From: Halobacteriovorax sp.
GTDB taxonomy: Bacteria; Bdellovibrionota; Bacteriovoracia; Bacteriovoracales; Bacteriovoracaceae
Direction of reading: 5' to 3'
Length of the DNA: 64,000 bases
NCBI GenBank assembly: GCA_002720865.1
Contig: PBIO01000005.1
Location: 37,011-101,010, forward strand
The position numbers were made by a program, and so were the translations under genes. Shown here one piece after another: positions 33,909-42,021 of this stretch. The number at the start of each line of letters is the position of its first letter. Position 1 is the first letter of the stretch. The notes under the pieces are model-generated. The model saw nothing but the letters and a program-made list of their open reading frames with translations, was not told where the DNA came from and ran no database searches.

Positions 33909-35300
33909 CTAAAGAAATTGTTGCCCATCCTTAATTTCCATAAGGCTAGATAAAAGACCCAAAGGCCCTTCTTTATATGGTCCAAAATAATAGACTTGAT
34001 TTAAGCGCTCATGCGACATGGGCTCTTTAACATTGGTTACCATGACTGATTTTGGAAAGGGGATATCCCCTTTTGTTTTTGATCCTTCCCCTTCAATCCA
34101 TATCTCAGGGCCCCAGTCTAAGGTTGGCTCTTCAAGTTTCTCCCATAGACCTGGGAATATTTGGGTCATATCTATTTTAAGCATTTTTAAAATTTCTTTT
34201 TCATGAAACTCAATTTTAGAGCCTTTTAGCTTTTTAACAAAAACCTTAAAAAGAACCTTTTCCTCGCCAAAATCTGCCTCCCAAAGAGGTCTCTCAGTAC
34301 CAAGCATAGATTTATCACATCTTAGAAATTTTTCATTTTCCCAAAAGATCTTAGCATCCGAAGCAAAATCAAAGCTTACCCTTATGCAACCAAAGCTTTG
34401 TCCTAAGTTCTCAAGTTTAATTGAAAGCCCAGAGGGATCGGCCCCAAGGAGGGATATATTTTTTGGATGAATGATGCCGTCGTAGCTTGCGAGCTCAAGA
34501 CTCCAGGGTTTTGATTTATGAAAGAGCCACTCTCTGATTCGTGTTCTTTTATAAAGCCCACCCCTTTCGATTAAAACAGGTTCTAAGTCCATCAAAAGAC
34601 TGTCCTGATCGAGCTCATAAAGAGGGCTAAGTAGAGTTAAAAAAAGGTGAAATAGCTCAAATCGACTAAGCTCCATTGAGAACTTCTTTTGAAACTTCCC
34701 ACGGGCCATAAAGAAAAAGGTAAGTTCAGAATTTTGCCCTTCATAGGGATCTAAACTTAGATTTCTAAAAACCTCTTCAAATGATTCAAAACATTTTTTT
34801 ATATCAGGGGGACAATGGGCCAAAAATACGGCCGTATTAAAACTTTGCACTGACTTATATCTGAAGGCGTTCTGAGCAATCCTCTTAGAAAAAGCGTGAA
34901 ATGCATCATCAAATTCTTTTTGACCTTCTAAGGTTTCATAGGGCCAACCGATCTCTAGACCTGCAGGTAACATATTAGATAACTTTCTTAGAATCTCCGA
35001 GAAATTATGACTCGGCCTTCCTCCAAGTCTTATAAGATTATCCCCTATCACAAATGTTAAATGACGATTCTTTAAATACTTATCCAGATGTAAAAAAGGC
35101 TCTAAGCCCCGGTCTTCACCCCAGGTCTTTAAGAAATCTACTTCTAATTGAGGGAGGGAGTCGCTATATAACTGACCATAGCTAAGCCTATCATCGTCCA
35201 GCAAAAGAACTTTCTGGTTTCTATCTAAAAGTTCAACTCCAAGTAAAAAACTTAGATAGTTTTTACCAACCAGAGTCATATCTAAGTTTTTCTCAATCAA
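33909..35300 (-). CDS. Rossmann-type protein of unknown function, linked to Kdo-transferase-like gene
   Basis: A 463-residue protein. The TTG start at 35300 is supported by GGAGGG eight bases upstream; its first base overlaps the stop of the preceding gene (TTGA). The N-terminus MTLVGKNYLSFLLGVELLDRN then VLLLDDD suggests a dinucleotide-binding fold like that of FAD-dependent desaturases, but the GxGxxG glycines are degenerate. The middle is helical and Phe-rich; the end has a beta-rich stretch. It has no signal peptide or clear membrane helix. I do not recognise a family. The overlap with the Kdo-transferase-like gene suggests an envelope-glycolipid role. Confidence 0.6.
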   Translation of the reverse strand: MIEKNLDMTLVGKNYLSFLLGVELLDRNQKVLLLDDDRLSYGQLYSDSLPQLEVDFLKTWGEDRGLEPFLHLDKYLKNRHLTFVIGDNLIRLGGRPSHNFSEILRKLSNMLPAGLEIGWPYETLEGQKEFDDAFHAFSKRIAQNAFRYKSVQSFNTAVFLAHCPPDIKKCFESFEEVFRNLSLDPYEGQNSELTFFFMARGKFQKKFSMELSRFELFHLFLTLLSPLYELDQDSLLMDLEPVLIERGGLYKRTRIREWLFHKSKPWSLELASYDGIIHPKNISLLGADPSGLSIKLENLGQSFGCIRVSFDFASDAKIFWENEKFLRCDKSMLGTERPLWEADFGEEKVLFKVFVKKLKGSKIEFHEKEILKMLKIDMTQIFPGLWEKLEEPTLDWGPEIWIEGEGSKTKGDIPFPKSVMVTNVKEPMSHERLNQVYYFGPYKEGPLGLLSSLMEIKDGQQFL

Positions 35301-36613
35301 GTTAAAGACCCTCCAGTTAAACGATCAGCTTGCTCATTGAAGCTAGAAGCAAAGTTCTTTCCTAGTTCCAGCCTGGAGGGACTTAAATCCGTTCCATCTA
35401 TTTTGCTAAATACAGAATAAAAACTACCAAGATCTTTTACGATCGTTAAATCTTTTGGAGCATTACTTTGTATAAAGTCATATTCTGTCGAGCGATGAAC
35501 CTTCGGTCCACAATATATATGACAGCCACTTAAAAAAGGCTCTAAAAGACTATGCACGCTTCTACCATGACCTCCACCAATAAAGGAATGTCCGAAATAG
35601 GAATAGAGCTCAAGCAAAATACCTTTAACTTCTAAAATTATAACTCCAGGCTCTTTATTATACTTTTCTAAAAGCAGATTTAAGTCATCACCTTCCTTAT
35701 AGGTAAGGACATTAAAATTAGGGAATGAGCTCAATTTTTCACGGATTTCATTATTAAATTGATGAGGCAAAACGAAGATTAATAAATTTCTTTTAATCAC
35801 TTCGTTAGCAAACTGCGAATCACTAAAGACTTCCATCTCATTAGACCATGCGGACCCAAAGATAATTCTTTTTTCCTTGGGGAAGCTTTCAATCAACCTT
35901 ATTAGACCTTCATAGGGCTTAAGCTTGCTAGAGCGATTTGCGATTCTCTCCACAATCTGCGGGATTCTAAATTCATAGGAGCTAAGCTTATTAGCATCAA
36001 TACCAAGGTCCATTAGCTTATCCTTATCTTCCCTACTGGCGGCCAAAATATAGTCGAAGCTATTGTATAAGGACCTATTCCACCAGGAAGCAGTTTTATT
36101 TCTAAAGGTAGCTGACACTAAGCAAAAACGAACATCTTTTCTTAAACCATAAAGAAGCAGTTCGGGGTAAAAGTCATAACGACAAAGAATTAGTTGTTTG
36201 GCCGTAAGCCAAGAAGAAATATTCTGAAATCCTAAGAGATCATTCTGGATTATCCCATAACTTAAAATCGGGAGCCTTAAAGACCTTAAATTAGAATGAG
36301 CCGCAGTTAACTTTTGAATTTTATCTTCTAAACTATCTGAGGAGTAGATTAGCTCGATCAAAAAACCCCTCTCTAAATAAGAATCTAAGAGAGGCTTAAT
36401 CTGCTCGAATTCCCCTTCACTACTGACCTCAAAGGCAATATTAGCTTCTTTATCAAAGGTTTTTGTTTTGTCCGTTAGGTTCTTATCCTCAAAAAAGTAC
36501 CTGCTTCTAAGCTTCTTACTAAAGATAAATAAGATAAAGGCCAAACAAGGGATTAAGATCCCCCTAAAAAATTGAATAATTCTTAGTATAAAGATGAACA
36601 ACTTACATTCCAT
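35297..36613 (-). CDS. Kdo-transferase-like glycosyltransferase (WaaA/KdtA family)
   Basis: A 438-residue protein. One N-terminal membrane anchor lies near residues 10-30. The N-terminal glycosyltransferase half has AFEVSSEGEFEQIKPLLDSY near residue 62, matching the SxGE..Q pattern of Kdo transferases. The second half has FGSAWSNEMEVFSDSQF near 250 and HSFIGGGHGRSVHSLLEPF near 353, where the family has FVGGS..GGHNPLEPA. It would add acidic sugar to lipid A at the inner membrane. HGRSVHSLLEP replaces the usual Asn-Pro motif, so the specificity may differ. Its start has no strong ribosome site. It overlaps the following gene by 4 bases. Confidence 0.75.
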   Translation of the reverse strand: MECKLFIFILRIIQFFRGILIPCLAFILFIFSKKLRSRYFFEDKNLTDKTKTFDKEANIAFEVSSEGEFEQIKPLLDSYLERGFLIELIYSSDSLEDKIQKLTAAHSNLRSLRLPILSYGIIQNDLLGFQNISSWLTAKQLILCRYDFYPELLLYGLRKDVRFCLVSATFRNKTASWWNRSLYNSFDYILAASREDKDKLMDLGIDANKLSSYEFRIPQIVERIANRSSKLKPYEGLIRLIESFPKEKRIIFGSAWSNEMEVFSDSQFANEVIKRNLLIFVLPHQFNNEIREKLSSFPNFNVLTYKEGDDLNLLLEKYNKEPGVIILEVKGILLELYSYFGHSFIGGGHGRSVHSLLEPFLSGCHIYCGPKVHRSTEYDFIQSNAPKDLTIVKDLGSFYSVFSKIDGTDLSPSRLELGKNFASSFNEQADRLTGGSLT

Positions 36614-36723
36614 TATTCGGATACTTGCTAGTGTCAGATTGTCTCATGTGAAAAATAAGATGACTAGGTTTACGTAAAAACAAGTGTTTCCGAGTCTGCT
36701 TCTTACATAAACTTACATTTCAG

Positions 36724-36819
36724 GGTAATTGTTTCAATTACCGACTTTTTTAGTTGAGATTATTCAACTTTGCAGTATTTTCTGACTGCAATTTTAATTT
36801 GATGGCTGACTTTCATCAA
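36724..36819 (+). promoter_or_regulatory. Four-hairpin leader upstream of the barrel gene at 36856
   Basis: Four perfect inverted repeats follow each other: GGTAATTG/CAATTACC (36724-36742) followed by GACTTTTTT, AGTTGA/TCAACT (36752-36769), TTGCAGT/ACTGCAA (36770-36791) and TTGATG/CATCAA (36799-36819). The first, with its T run, looks like an intrinsic terminator; the later ones lie between it and the ribosome site. The arrangement fits a structured 5' leader, an attenuator, or a short RNA ending at hairpin 1. Confidence 0.5.
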
Positions 36820-36855
36820 CAATTGAAGAACAAAAACTTTTGAAGGAGTTAAAAC

Positions 36856-37689
36856 ATGAAAGCAAATCGTTTCATCGTTGCTTTAGCGGGACTTACATTA
36901 GGAGCCTCAGCTTTCGCAGCCGGTAACAACACTGTCTCTATGAGAGACGTAAGAAAGGCCCTTAAGGCTTCACCAGTTGGACTATCTCTTCTACACGCAG
37001 TAGATGCTAAAAGAAGATCAGACAACAAAATCGCTGGTTCAAAGCAAACTCATATTGCTTACTTAAAGTACCAGATCACTGACAAAGACAGATTACAAAT
37101 GTCTAACAGATTAACTCGTACATCTGTTCCAAACGAAGATACTGATTATAGTTATGCTCGTATGGTTCTTAAGTACACTCGTTCTGGAATTCTTAGACAA
37201 GACAAGCATGGAATTAACCTTTCTGCTAACCTTGAAAAAAGATTTTACCCAGACAAAGATATTAGAAACGCAATCAACCAATACGGTCTGAACAGAATCT
37301 CTGCTTCAGTTAGCCGTAGCATGGGTAAAGTAAACCTAAGTGGAACTCTTTACGGAGCTGTAAGAGACCGTATCGACAAGTCTAATAGCGCTACTTCTAC
37401 TCATTATCTTTATGCTGTATTAACTCAGTCTTATAGCTTATCTGATGACTGGTCACTTTCTCTAACTGAGGAACTTTTCCAATCTTATAATAAGCAAGTT
37501 GAAAACCTAAGAGGTGGACAAGACGGAATTGCAATGACAATGGAGCTTGGACACCAAGTTACTCCAGCTGTTTACGCTGGTGTATCTGTAAGTGGTACTC
37601 CTTTTAAGCCATACGACGGACAGCTAATCGCTGACGGTTGGGCTAAGGATTTTGGTCTAGGTGCAAATGTTTACTGGAGTGCTTTCTAG
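36856..37689 (+). CDS. Probable outer-membrane beta-barrel protein
   Basis: A 277-residue protein with signal peptide MKANRFIVALAGLTLGASAFA and ribosome site AAGGAGTTAAAAC. After a short helical segment the mature part alternates polar and hydrophobic residues in about ten strands and ends GLGANVYWSAF, an aromatic terminus of barrel insertion. Tyr and Arg are abundant. No family is recognised beyond barrel type. It stands alone with its own terminator, so it is monocistronic and, by its optimal ribosome site, probably abundant. Its leader is unusually structured. Confidence 0.7.
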   Translation: MKANRFIVALAGLTLGASAFAAGNNTVSMRDVRKALKASPVGLSLLHAVDAKRRSDNKIAGSKQTHIAYLKYQITDKDRLQMSNRLTRTSVPNEDTDYSYARMVLKYTRSGILRQDKHGINLSANLEKRFYPDKDIRNAINQYGLNRISASVSRSMGKVNLSGTLYGAVRDRIDKSNSATSTHYLYAVLTQSYSLSDDWSLSLTEELFQSYNKQVENLRGGQDGIAMTMELGHQVTPAVYAGVSVSGTPFKPYDGQLIADGWAKDFGLGANVYWSAF

Positions 37690-37718
37690 TAAACCCTTCA
37701 AAAGCATATATATCAAAG

Positions 37719-37743
37719 AGCCAGGCGCAAGCCTGGCTTTTTT
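37719..37743 (+). terminator. Rho-independent terminator
   Basis: AGCCAGGC at 37719-37726 pairs with GCCTGGCT at 37731-37738 around a GCAA tetraloop, then a run of six T. Confidence 0.92.
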
Positions 37744-37850
37744 GTTTTTAAACGGACTTTATTAGGCAATATCTTCCAAATAATCCCTCAATTTAACCGA
37801 CTATTTTAATTCTTCGCAAAGACTCCCGATGAGTCCATAGCGAGGATTAA

Positions 37851-38870
37851 ATGACAAACGATTCTAAAAACCATGAACGAAGAAATGAAGGGACTGATAC
37901 CCCTTCTATTGAAGTTCCTACAGGTGAAAAAGTATACATCTTAGTAGATGGACTTAAGTCTGGACCGTTTTCTAAAGAAGAAATCGTAGACATGGTTCAA
38001 TCTAGGGATCTTCTGGTAACCGATTCCGTATCTGTAGATGGACATGAATGGTTTAGTCTCCATAGATGGTCAGAGTTTGATAGAAGAAGCTCTTACTCTC
38101 AAGATCTACCTGGTATCCCGAAAGTGAATTTATTCGTTGCTTCTGACCAAGAAGTAGATCAAACACTTGAATCAGAATCTGAAGAGCATGTTGAAAGAGA
38201 TGCTATGGCCGGACTTGCCTATCTTGGAAATATCAACAGCGGAAAAAGAGCTCAACACCATAGTGATAAATTCTCAAAGGATGAAAAAGACGAAGATAAG
38301 AAAGTCGATATTAATAAAATACCAGACTTAGAAACAGTAGATTACCAAAAGAATGGTAGCAAAAAAGAGACTTATGTCTGGGGAGCCGTCTTAAGTTTGG
38401 CCCTTGCTGGTATTCTCTATGTTTTCTTGTCCCCTGGAGCCCCTAATAAGGTTGTGAAAACGAAGACTGAGCCAATGGTTAAAAGAGCCGTTATAAAGCC
38501 TAGAAAAACTGCTAGCGCCTCTAAAAACTCAAGGGCCATAAGAAATGCTAGAAAACCTAAGAAAGTAGTTAAAGCAAGAAATAGAAAACCATCTTTTACT
38601 AAATCTAAGGCCTTTAAAAATAGGGCCCCTAGAAGAAAGCCGGCCAGTAAAAAAATTGAAAAGCCCGTTGTAGAAGATCCTGATGATTATTATTATGACG
38701 ACGGGACCGATCCAGTTGAGCTTGACCCAGTTCGTTCAAAATTGGCCAAAGAAACTTTTGATCCGGAAGACGAGAACCTAGATGAATATCTAGACGAAGT
38801 TGACGCAGAGAGAGAACCTGCTTCAGAAGAAGAGGATCCGGAAAAAGCATTTGAGGCACTTTACGAATAG
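37851..38870 (+). CDS. GYF-like-domain single-pass membrane protein
   Basis: A 339-residue protein with ribosome site GAGGATTAA. Residues about 25-75 match the bacterial GYF_2-type fold: VYILVDGLKSGPFSKEEIVDMV then DSVSVDGHEWFSLHRW. A charged linker leads to a single membrane helix near residues 175-195 (AVLSLALAGILYVFL). Beyond it come about 90 residues rich in Lys, Arg, Ala and Pro, then a strongly acidic C-terminus (DDYYYDDGTDPVELD). The topology implies a cytoplasmic GYF domain and an outside basic/acidic tail, unless inverted. The function is unknown; proline-rich peptide binding is known of GYF domains. Confidence 0.6.
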   Translation: MTNDSKNHERRNEGTDTPSIEVPTGEKVYILVDGLKSGPFSKEEIVDMVQSRDLLVTDSVSVDGHEWFSLHRWSEFDRRSSYSQDLPGIPKVNLFVASDQEVDQTLESESEEHVERDAMAGLAYLGNINSGKRAQHHSDKFSKDEKDEDKKVDINKIPDLETVDYQKNGSKKETYVWGAVLSLALAGILYVFLSPGAPNKVVKTKTEPMVKRAVIKPRKTASASKNSRAIRNARKPKKVVKARNRKPSFTKSKAFKNRAPRRKPASKKIEKPVVEDPDDYYYDDGTDPVELDPVRSKLAKETFDPEDENLDEYLDEVDAEREPASEEEDPEKAFEALYE

Positions 38871-38877
38871 AGCATTA

Positions 38878-38896
38878 GGGAGATAATCTATCTCCC
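38878..38896 (+). promoter_or_regulatory. Perfect hairpin directly abutting the tmk start
   Basis: GGGAGATA (38878-38885), three-base loop, TATCTCCC (38889-38896), then ATG at 38897. The only Shine-Dalgarno-like bases (GGGAGA) are in the 5' arm, so folding would hide them. GATAAT at 38882-38887 could instead act as a -10, which would make the mRNA nearly leaderless. Confidence 0.45.
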
Positions 38897-39592
38897 ATGT
38901 CAGAAATTCCAAAAGACCTATTAGATTCGTTCCGCCCCCCAGCATTTCCAGGTAGCTTTTTCTTAAGTTTCGAAGGGATAGAGGGCGCTGGTAAATCAAC
39001 CCAACTAAAACATGCTAAAGAGTTTTTAGAAAACAAAGGCTTTCGTGTTCTTGTTTTAAGGGAACCTGGAGGAACTAGCTTCGGAGAAAAACTTAGGAAG
39101 TCCATTCTTGAATCCAAGGAGCCTATCAATCCACTAGCAGAAGCTCATCTTTTTTGTTCCTCTAGAGCTCAACTTCTACAAGAAGTAACCCTGAAGGAGT
39201 TAAATAACCCAGGGACAATTGTTATCTTAGATCGTTATTTAGATTCCACAATAGCCTATCAAGGTAAAGCAAGAAACCTTGGGACTAAAACAGTTTTAGA
39301 ATTACATAAACATTTTCCATTAAATCTAGTTCCTCATAAGACCATTTATATAAAAATAAGTTTAGAAACTTCGCATAATAGACAGAAAATGAGAAATGCC
39401 CCAAAGGACTATTTTGAATCCCAGGGGGATGATTTTTATAAACTCTTAATCTCTGGATATGAAGAAGCCGCAGAGCTTTTTCCAGAAAGAATCTCCGTTA
39501 TAGATGGTGAGAGATCTTTTGATGGAGTTAAAGAGCAAATAACCAATGAACTAGAGGCTCTTATACAAAGCCGAGAAGAAGTTTTAAAGTGA
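38897..39592 (+). CDS. tmk: Thymidylate kinase
   Basis: A 231-residue kinase that phosphorylates dTMP to dTDP. The P-loop is SFEGIEGAGKSTQ near residue 24, LREPGGTSFGEKLR near 54 binds the nucleotide, and the DR motif is VILDRYLDSTIAYQG near 112. The lid region has MRNAPKDYFESQGDDFY. About 18 residues precede the usual start of the fold (MSEIPKDLLDSFRPPAFP). It overlaps holB by 4 bases; the tmk-holB-ricT order is conserved in many bacteria. The start lies against a perfect hairpin (38878-38896). Confidence 0.95.
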   Translation: MSEIPKDLLDSFRPPAFPGSFFLSFEGIEGAGKSTQLKHAKEFLENKGFRVLVLREPGGTSFGEKLRKSILESKEPINPLAEAHLFCSSRAQLLQEVTLKELNNPGTIVILDRYLDSTIAYQGKARNLGTKTVLELHKHFPLNLVPHKTIYIKISLETSHNRQKMRNAPKDYFESQGDDFYKLLISGYEEAAELFPERISVIDGERSFDGVKEQITNELEALIQSREEVLK

Positions 39593-40434
39593 AGTTCAAT
39601 TTAAAGCATGTTCTCTTAGAAGGGTTTAAGAAGTCAAAGCTATCCCCTTTCTATATTATTAAGCCTAGCCCTCAAGCTCCTTCCCCTAGGGATTTTCTAG
39701 AAGATTGGATGAGCGACTTTTTAAGTGAAGTCATTTCAGATAAAAAATCAATTGATCTAAAACATGCCAAAGAAATTGTAACTCAAGGACATGCCGATAT
39801 TCTTTGGCCAAAAAGAGAAGATCAGAATAAAAACTATAATCTAAAAGATGGTGATTTAGATGAGCTCTTTAGCTTTATGGAATATGGAGCCTTAGAGCTC
39901 CCGTGGAGATTTGCCATAATTGAAGATCCCCATAAACTTTCTACCACTTACTTAAACAAACTGTTAAAGACCCTTGAAGAACCTGCGAAGGCCACTAGTA
40001 TATTTTTTCTAGACTATAACTCTACTAGCTTTTTAGATACTATTCACTCAAGGGCCACAGAGTTTACTATTACCTACGAGGGAGAGACTCAAAAGTGGAC
40101 TGCTGCACCAAAAGAGATTGAAACTAACTCTTGGCTTGCCAGCAGGTCTGAGTTTTACCCTATCTTACTTGGGCAAAAAGATAATTTAGAATTATTGACC
40201 AAGTTTTTTGGAACAGGTCATGGACTTGGGGACTTAGTAGAAAAGCTAAAGTATCAAGGGGGCGCTGACAGGGAGTTAGCAGGGCTTGTTGTAGAATTAG
40301 AATCGGATAGACCAGGAAGATTTAAACAAAAAGAGCGGCTATGTCAGGAGCTTAAATGGTTTGAAGAAAGCAAAACATTTAATAATTCCTCCTGGGAGCG
40401 AATTCTAGGGCTTTTGACCATAGTTGATTCGTAA
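39589..40434 (+). CDS. holB: DNA polymerase III subunit delta-prime
   Basis: A 281-residue clamp-loader subunit starting at GTG that overlaps the tmk stop (GTGA). The most diagnostic stretch is KLSTTYLNKLLKTLEEPAKATSIFFL around residues 122-146, the delta-prime/gamma family segment with the SRC-like position as IHSRATEFT. The Walker A loop is absent (PFYIIKPSPQAPSPRDF at that place), and no zinc-ligand cysteines are present. Delta-prime is often ATP-inactive, so this is compatible with function. It is shorter than the 334 of E. coli, with a reduced C-terminal domain. Identity relies on the motif and gene order. Confidence 0.8.
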   Translation: MKFNLKHVLLEGFKKSKLSPFYIIKPSPQAPSPRDFLEDWMSDFLSEVISDKKSIDLKHAKEIVTQGHADILWPKREDQNKNYNLKDGDLDELFSFMEYGALELPWRFAIIEDPHKLSTTYLNKLLKTLEEPAKATSIFFLDYNSTSFLDTIHSRATEFTITYEGETQKWTAAPKEIETNSWLASRSEFYPILLGQKDNLELLTKFFGTGHGLGDLVEKLKYQGGADRELAGLVVELESDRPGRFKQKERLCQELKWFEESKTFNNSSWERILGLLTIVDS

Positions 40435-40501
40435 CGCCATGCCTAGACTTTTGGACCAAAACGGACCAAACTGATATGTCTTAATAAAGAGAAATAACAC
40501 A

Positions 40502-42019
40502 ATGCAAAGTGAAACAAATACAGAGGCTGAAGCAGAATCAAGCGAGTCATCTGAAAATAATGAAAATCAAAATAACGATGGTGGACGCAGCTCAAAATAT
40601 AGCGAAGGCGATCCATTAAAGTTTGTTCGGGTTAGATTTCCCGGTAATGCAAAGTCACAGCCTTTTCTTGTGGGAACAAGAAATTTTCAATACGGACAAA
40701 AAGTTTTGGCCATGAGTGATCGCGGCATGACCGTTGGCTATATAAATTCCTTTCCCTACGAAGTTGGCTTTAAAAAAGATATGCTTCCCCTAAAAAGCAT
40801 TTCCAAAGTTGCAACAGAGGAAGACATTGAAGAGCAAAAAAGCTTTCTCGACCAAGAAAAAAGGGCCGAAATATCCTGCAAACGTTTAATTGAAAAATTT
40901 GAACTTGATATGAATATTACCCATGTTGAATTTATTCAATTTGGTAAAAAAGCTGTTTTTTATTTTAATGCTCCTGCCAGGGTGGACTTTAGAGACCTGG
41001 TTAAGTCACTAGTCGGTGAATTAAAAATGAGGATTGAGTTAAGGCAGATTTCAGTAAGAGATAGAACTGCTGCCTTAGGTGCAATTGGGTCCTGTGGACT
41101 TCAAACATGCTGCTCTAGCTTTTTAAAGAATTATGGAAACGTTAGTATCAAGATGGCTAAAAACCAAAACCTAGCTCTAATCCCAAGTAAGCTAAATGGT
41201 GTTTGCGGCCAAATCAAATGCTGTATTAAATACGAAGATAATGTCTATTCGGAAAAACGAAAGAGGCTTCCAAGAGAAGGAAGCTTTATAGTGACCGAAA
41301 ACGGAGACCGCGGTAAAGTTACGAGACTCCATATACTTATTGAACAATTTGAAATTTTAACAGATCGTGGTGTTTTCAAACGCTACGCTTTAAACCAATT
41401 CGATCAAACTAAAAAACTACCAGATGATTGGAAGTTTCCAGAAAGATTTGATCATATTACTAACGAAACATCTGAAGTTATAGGACTTATTAAGGATGAG
41501 CGAATCAAAGGCGAACTCTTTTACGAGAATGCAGAAGATTTTGATGCCGACGAATACTTAGAGTCCCTTGCTGATGATGAAACAGAAGATGCGACTAGGG
41601 ACATGGAAGAAGAAAACACTAAAGGCAATGACGATCAATTTGTAGAAGATGAAGACGACGAGCCGAATTTTAATAAAGAGGAGTTCAATAAGTCTGAAGA
41701 AATTGATGCCAGAGACAATAAAAGGGCCGGCAATAGAGGCCGGGGCAAAGGTCCAAACCCAAACAATAGAAATAATAACAAAAACAAGAAAACAAAATTC
41801 AATAAAAAGCGAAATAATAACCGTGGACCTAATCCAAGCAAAAGTCAGGAAGGCAATGCTGAGGCCGGACCAGGGACACCAGATGGTGAACAAAATAAAA
41901 ATAGGAACAGAAACCGCAATAGAAATCGCAATAGAAATAGGAATCGCAACCGCAATAAAACAGGCAGCGATGCACCTAAAGCTAGCGACAACAGCGGCGG
42001 AGAGAAAAAAGACAATTAG
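40502..42019 (+). CDS. ricT: PSP1-domain protein (RicT/YaaT-like) with Arg-Asn repeat tail
   Basis: A 505-residue protein. Residues about 60-275 form the PSP1 domain: VRFPGNAKSQPF at the start, IGSCGLQTCCSSFLKNY near 198 and LNGVCGQIKCCIKYEDNVY near 232. The paired Cys motifs match RicT, where the Ric complex uses them for iron-sulfur binding and affects RNA maturation by RNase Y in Bacillus. The C-terminal third is low complexity: acidic, then Asn/Lys/Arg-rich, and ending in a run of about ten Arg-Asn dipeptides. This tail is likely disordered and could bind RNA. The gene follows tmk-holB, as in Firmicutes. Confidence 0.88.
   Translation: MQSETNTEAEAESSESSENNENQNNDGGRSSKYSEGDPLKFVRVRFPGNAKSQPFLVGTRNFQYGQKVLAMSDRGMTVGYINSFPYEVGFKKDMLPLKSISKVATEEDIEEQKSFLDQEKRAEISCKRLIEKFELDMNITHVEFIQFGKKAVFYFNAPARVDFRDLVKSLVGELKMRIELRQISVRDRTAALGAIGSCGLQTCCSSFLKNYGNVSIKMAKNQNLALIPSKLNGVCGQIKCCIKYEDNVYSEKRKRLPREGSFIVTENGDRGKVTRLHILIEQFEILTDRGVFKRYALNQFDQTKKLPDDWKFPERFDHITNETSEVIGLIKDERIKGELFYENAEDFDADEYLESLADDETEDATRDMEEENTKGNDDQFVEDEDDEPNFNKEEFNKSEEIDARDNKRAGNRGRGKGPNPNNRNNNKNKKTKFNKKRNNNRGPNPSKSQEGNAEAGPGTPDGEQNKNRNRNRNRNRNRNRNRNRNKTGSDAPKASDNSGGEKKDN
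41892..41960 (+). repeat. Degenerate six-base tandem repeat encoding (Arg-Asn)n
   Basis: About eleven units of the type AATAGR or AACCGC in frame in the ricT-like gene, giving alternating Asn-Arg. Codons vary between units, which suggests selection on the protein rather than very recent slippage. Confidence 0.75.
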
Positions 42020-42021
42020 CC

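Noticed and set aside
41892..41960. A short-period repeat that might be a CRISPR remnant.
   Set aside because: The units are in frame, six bases long, without spacers, and encode Arg-Asn.
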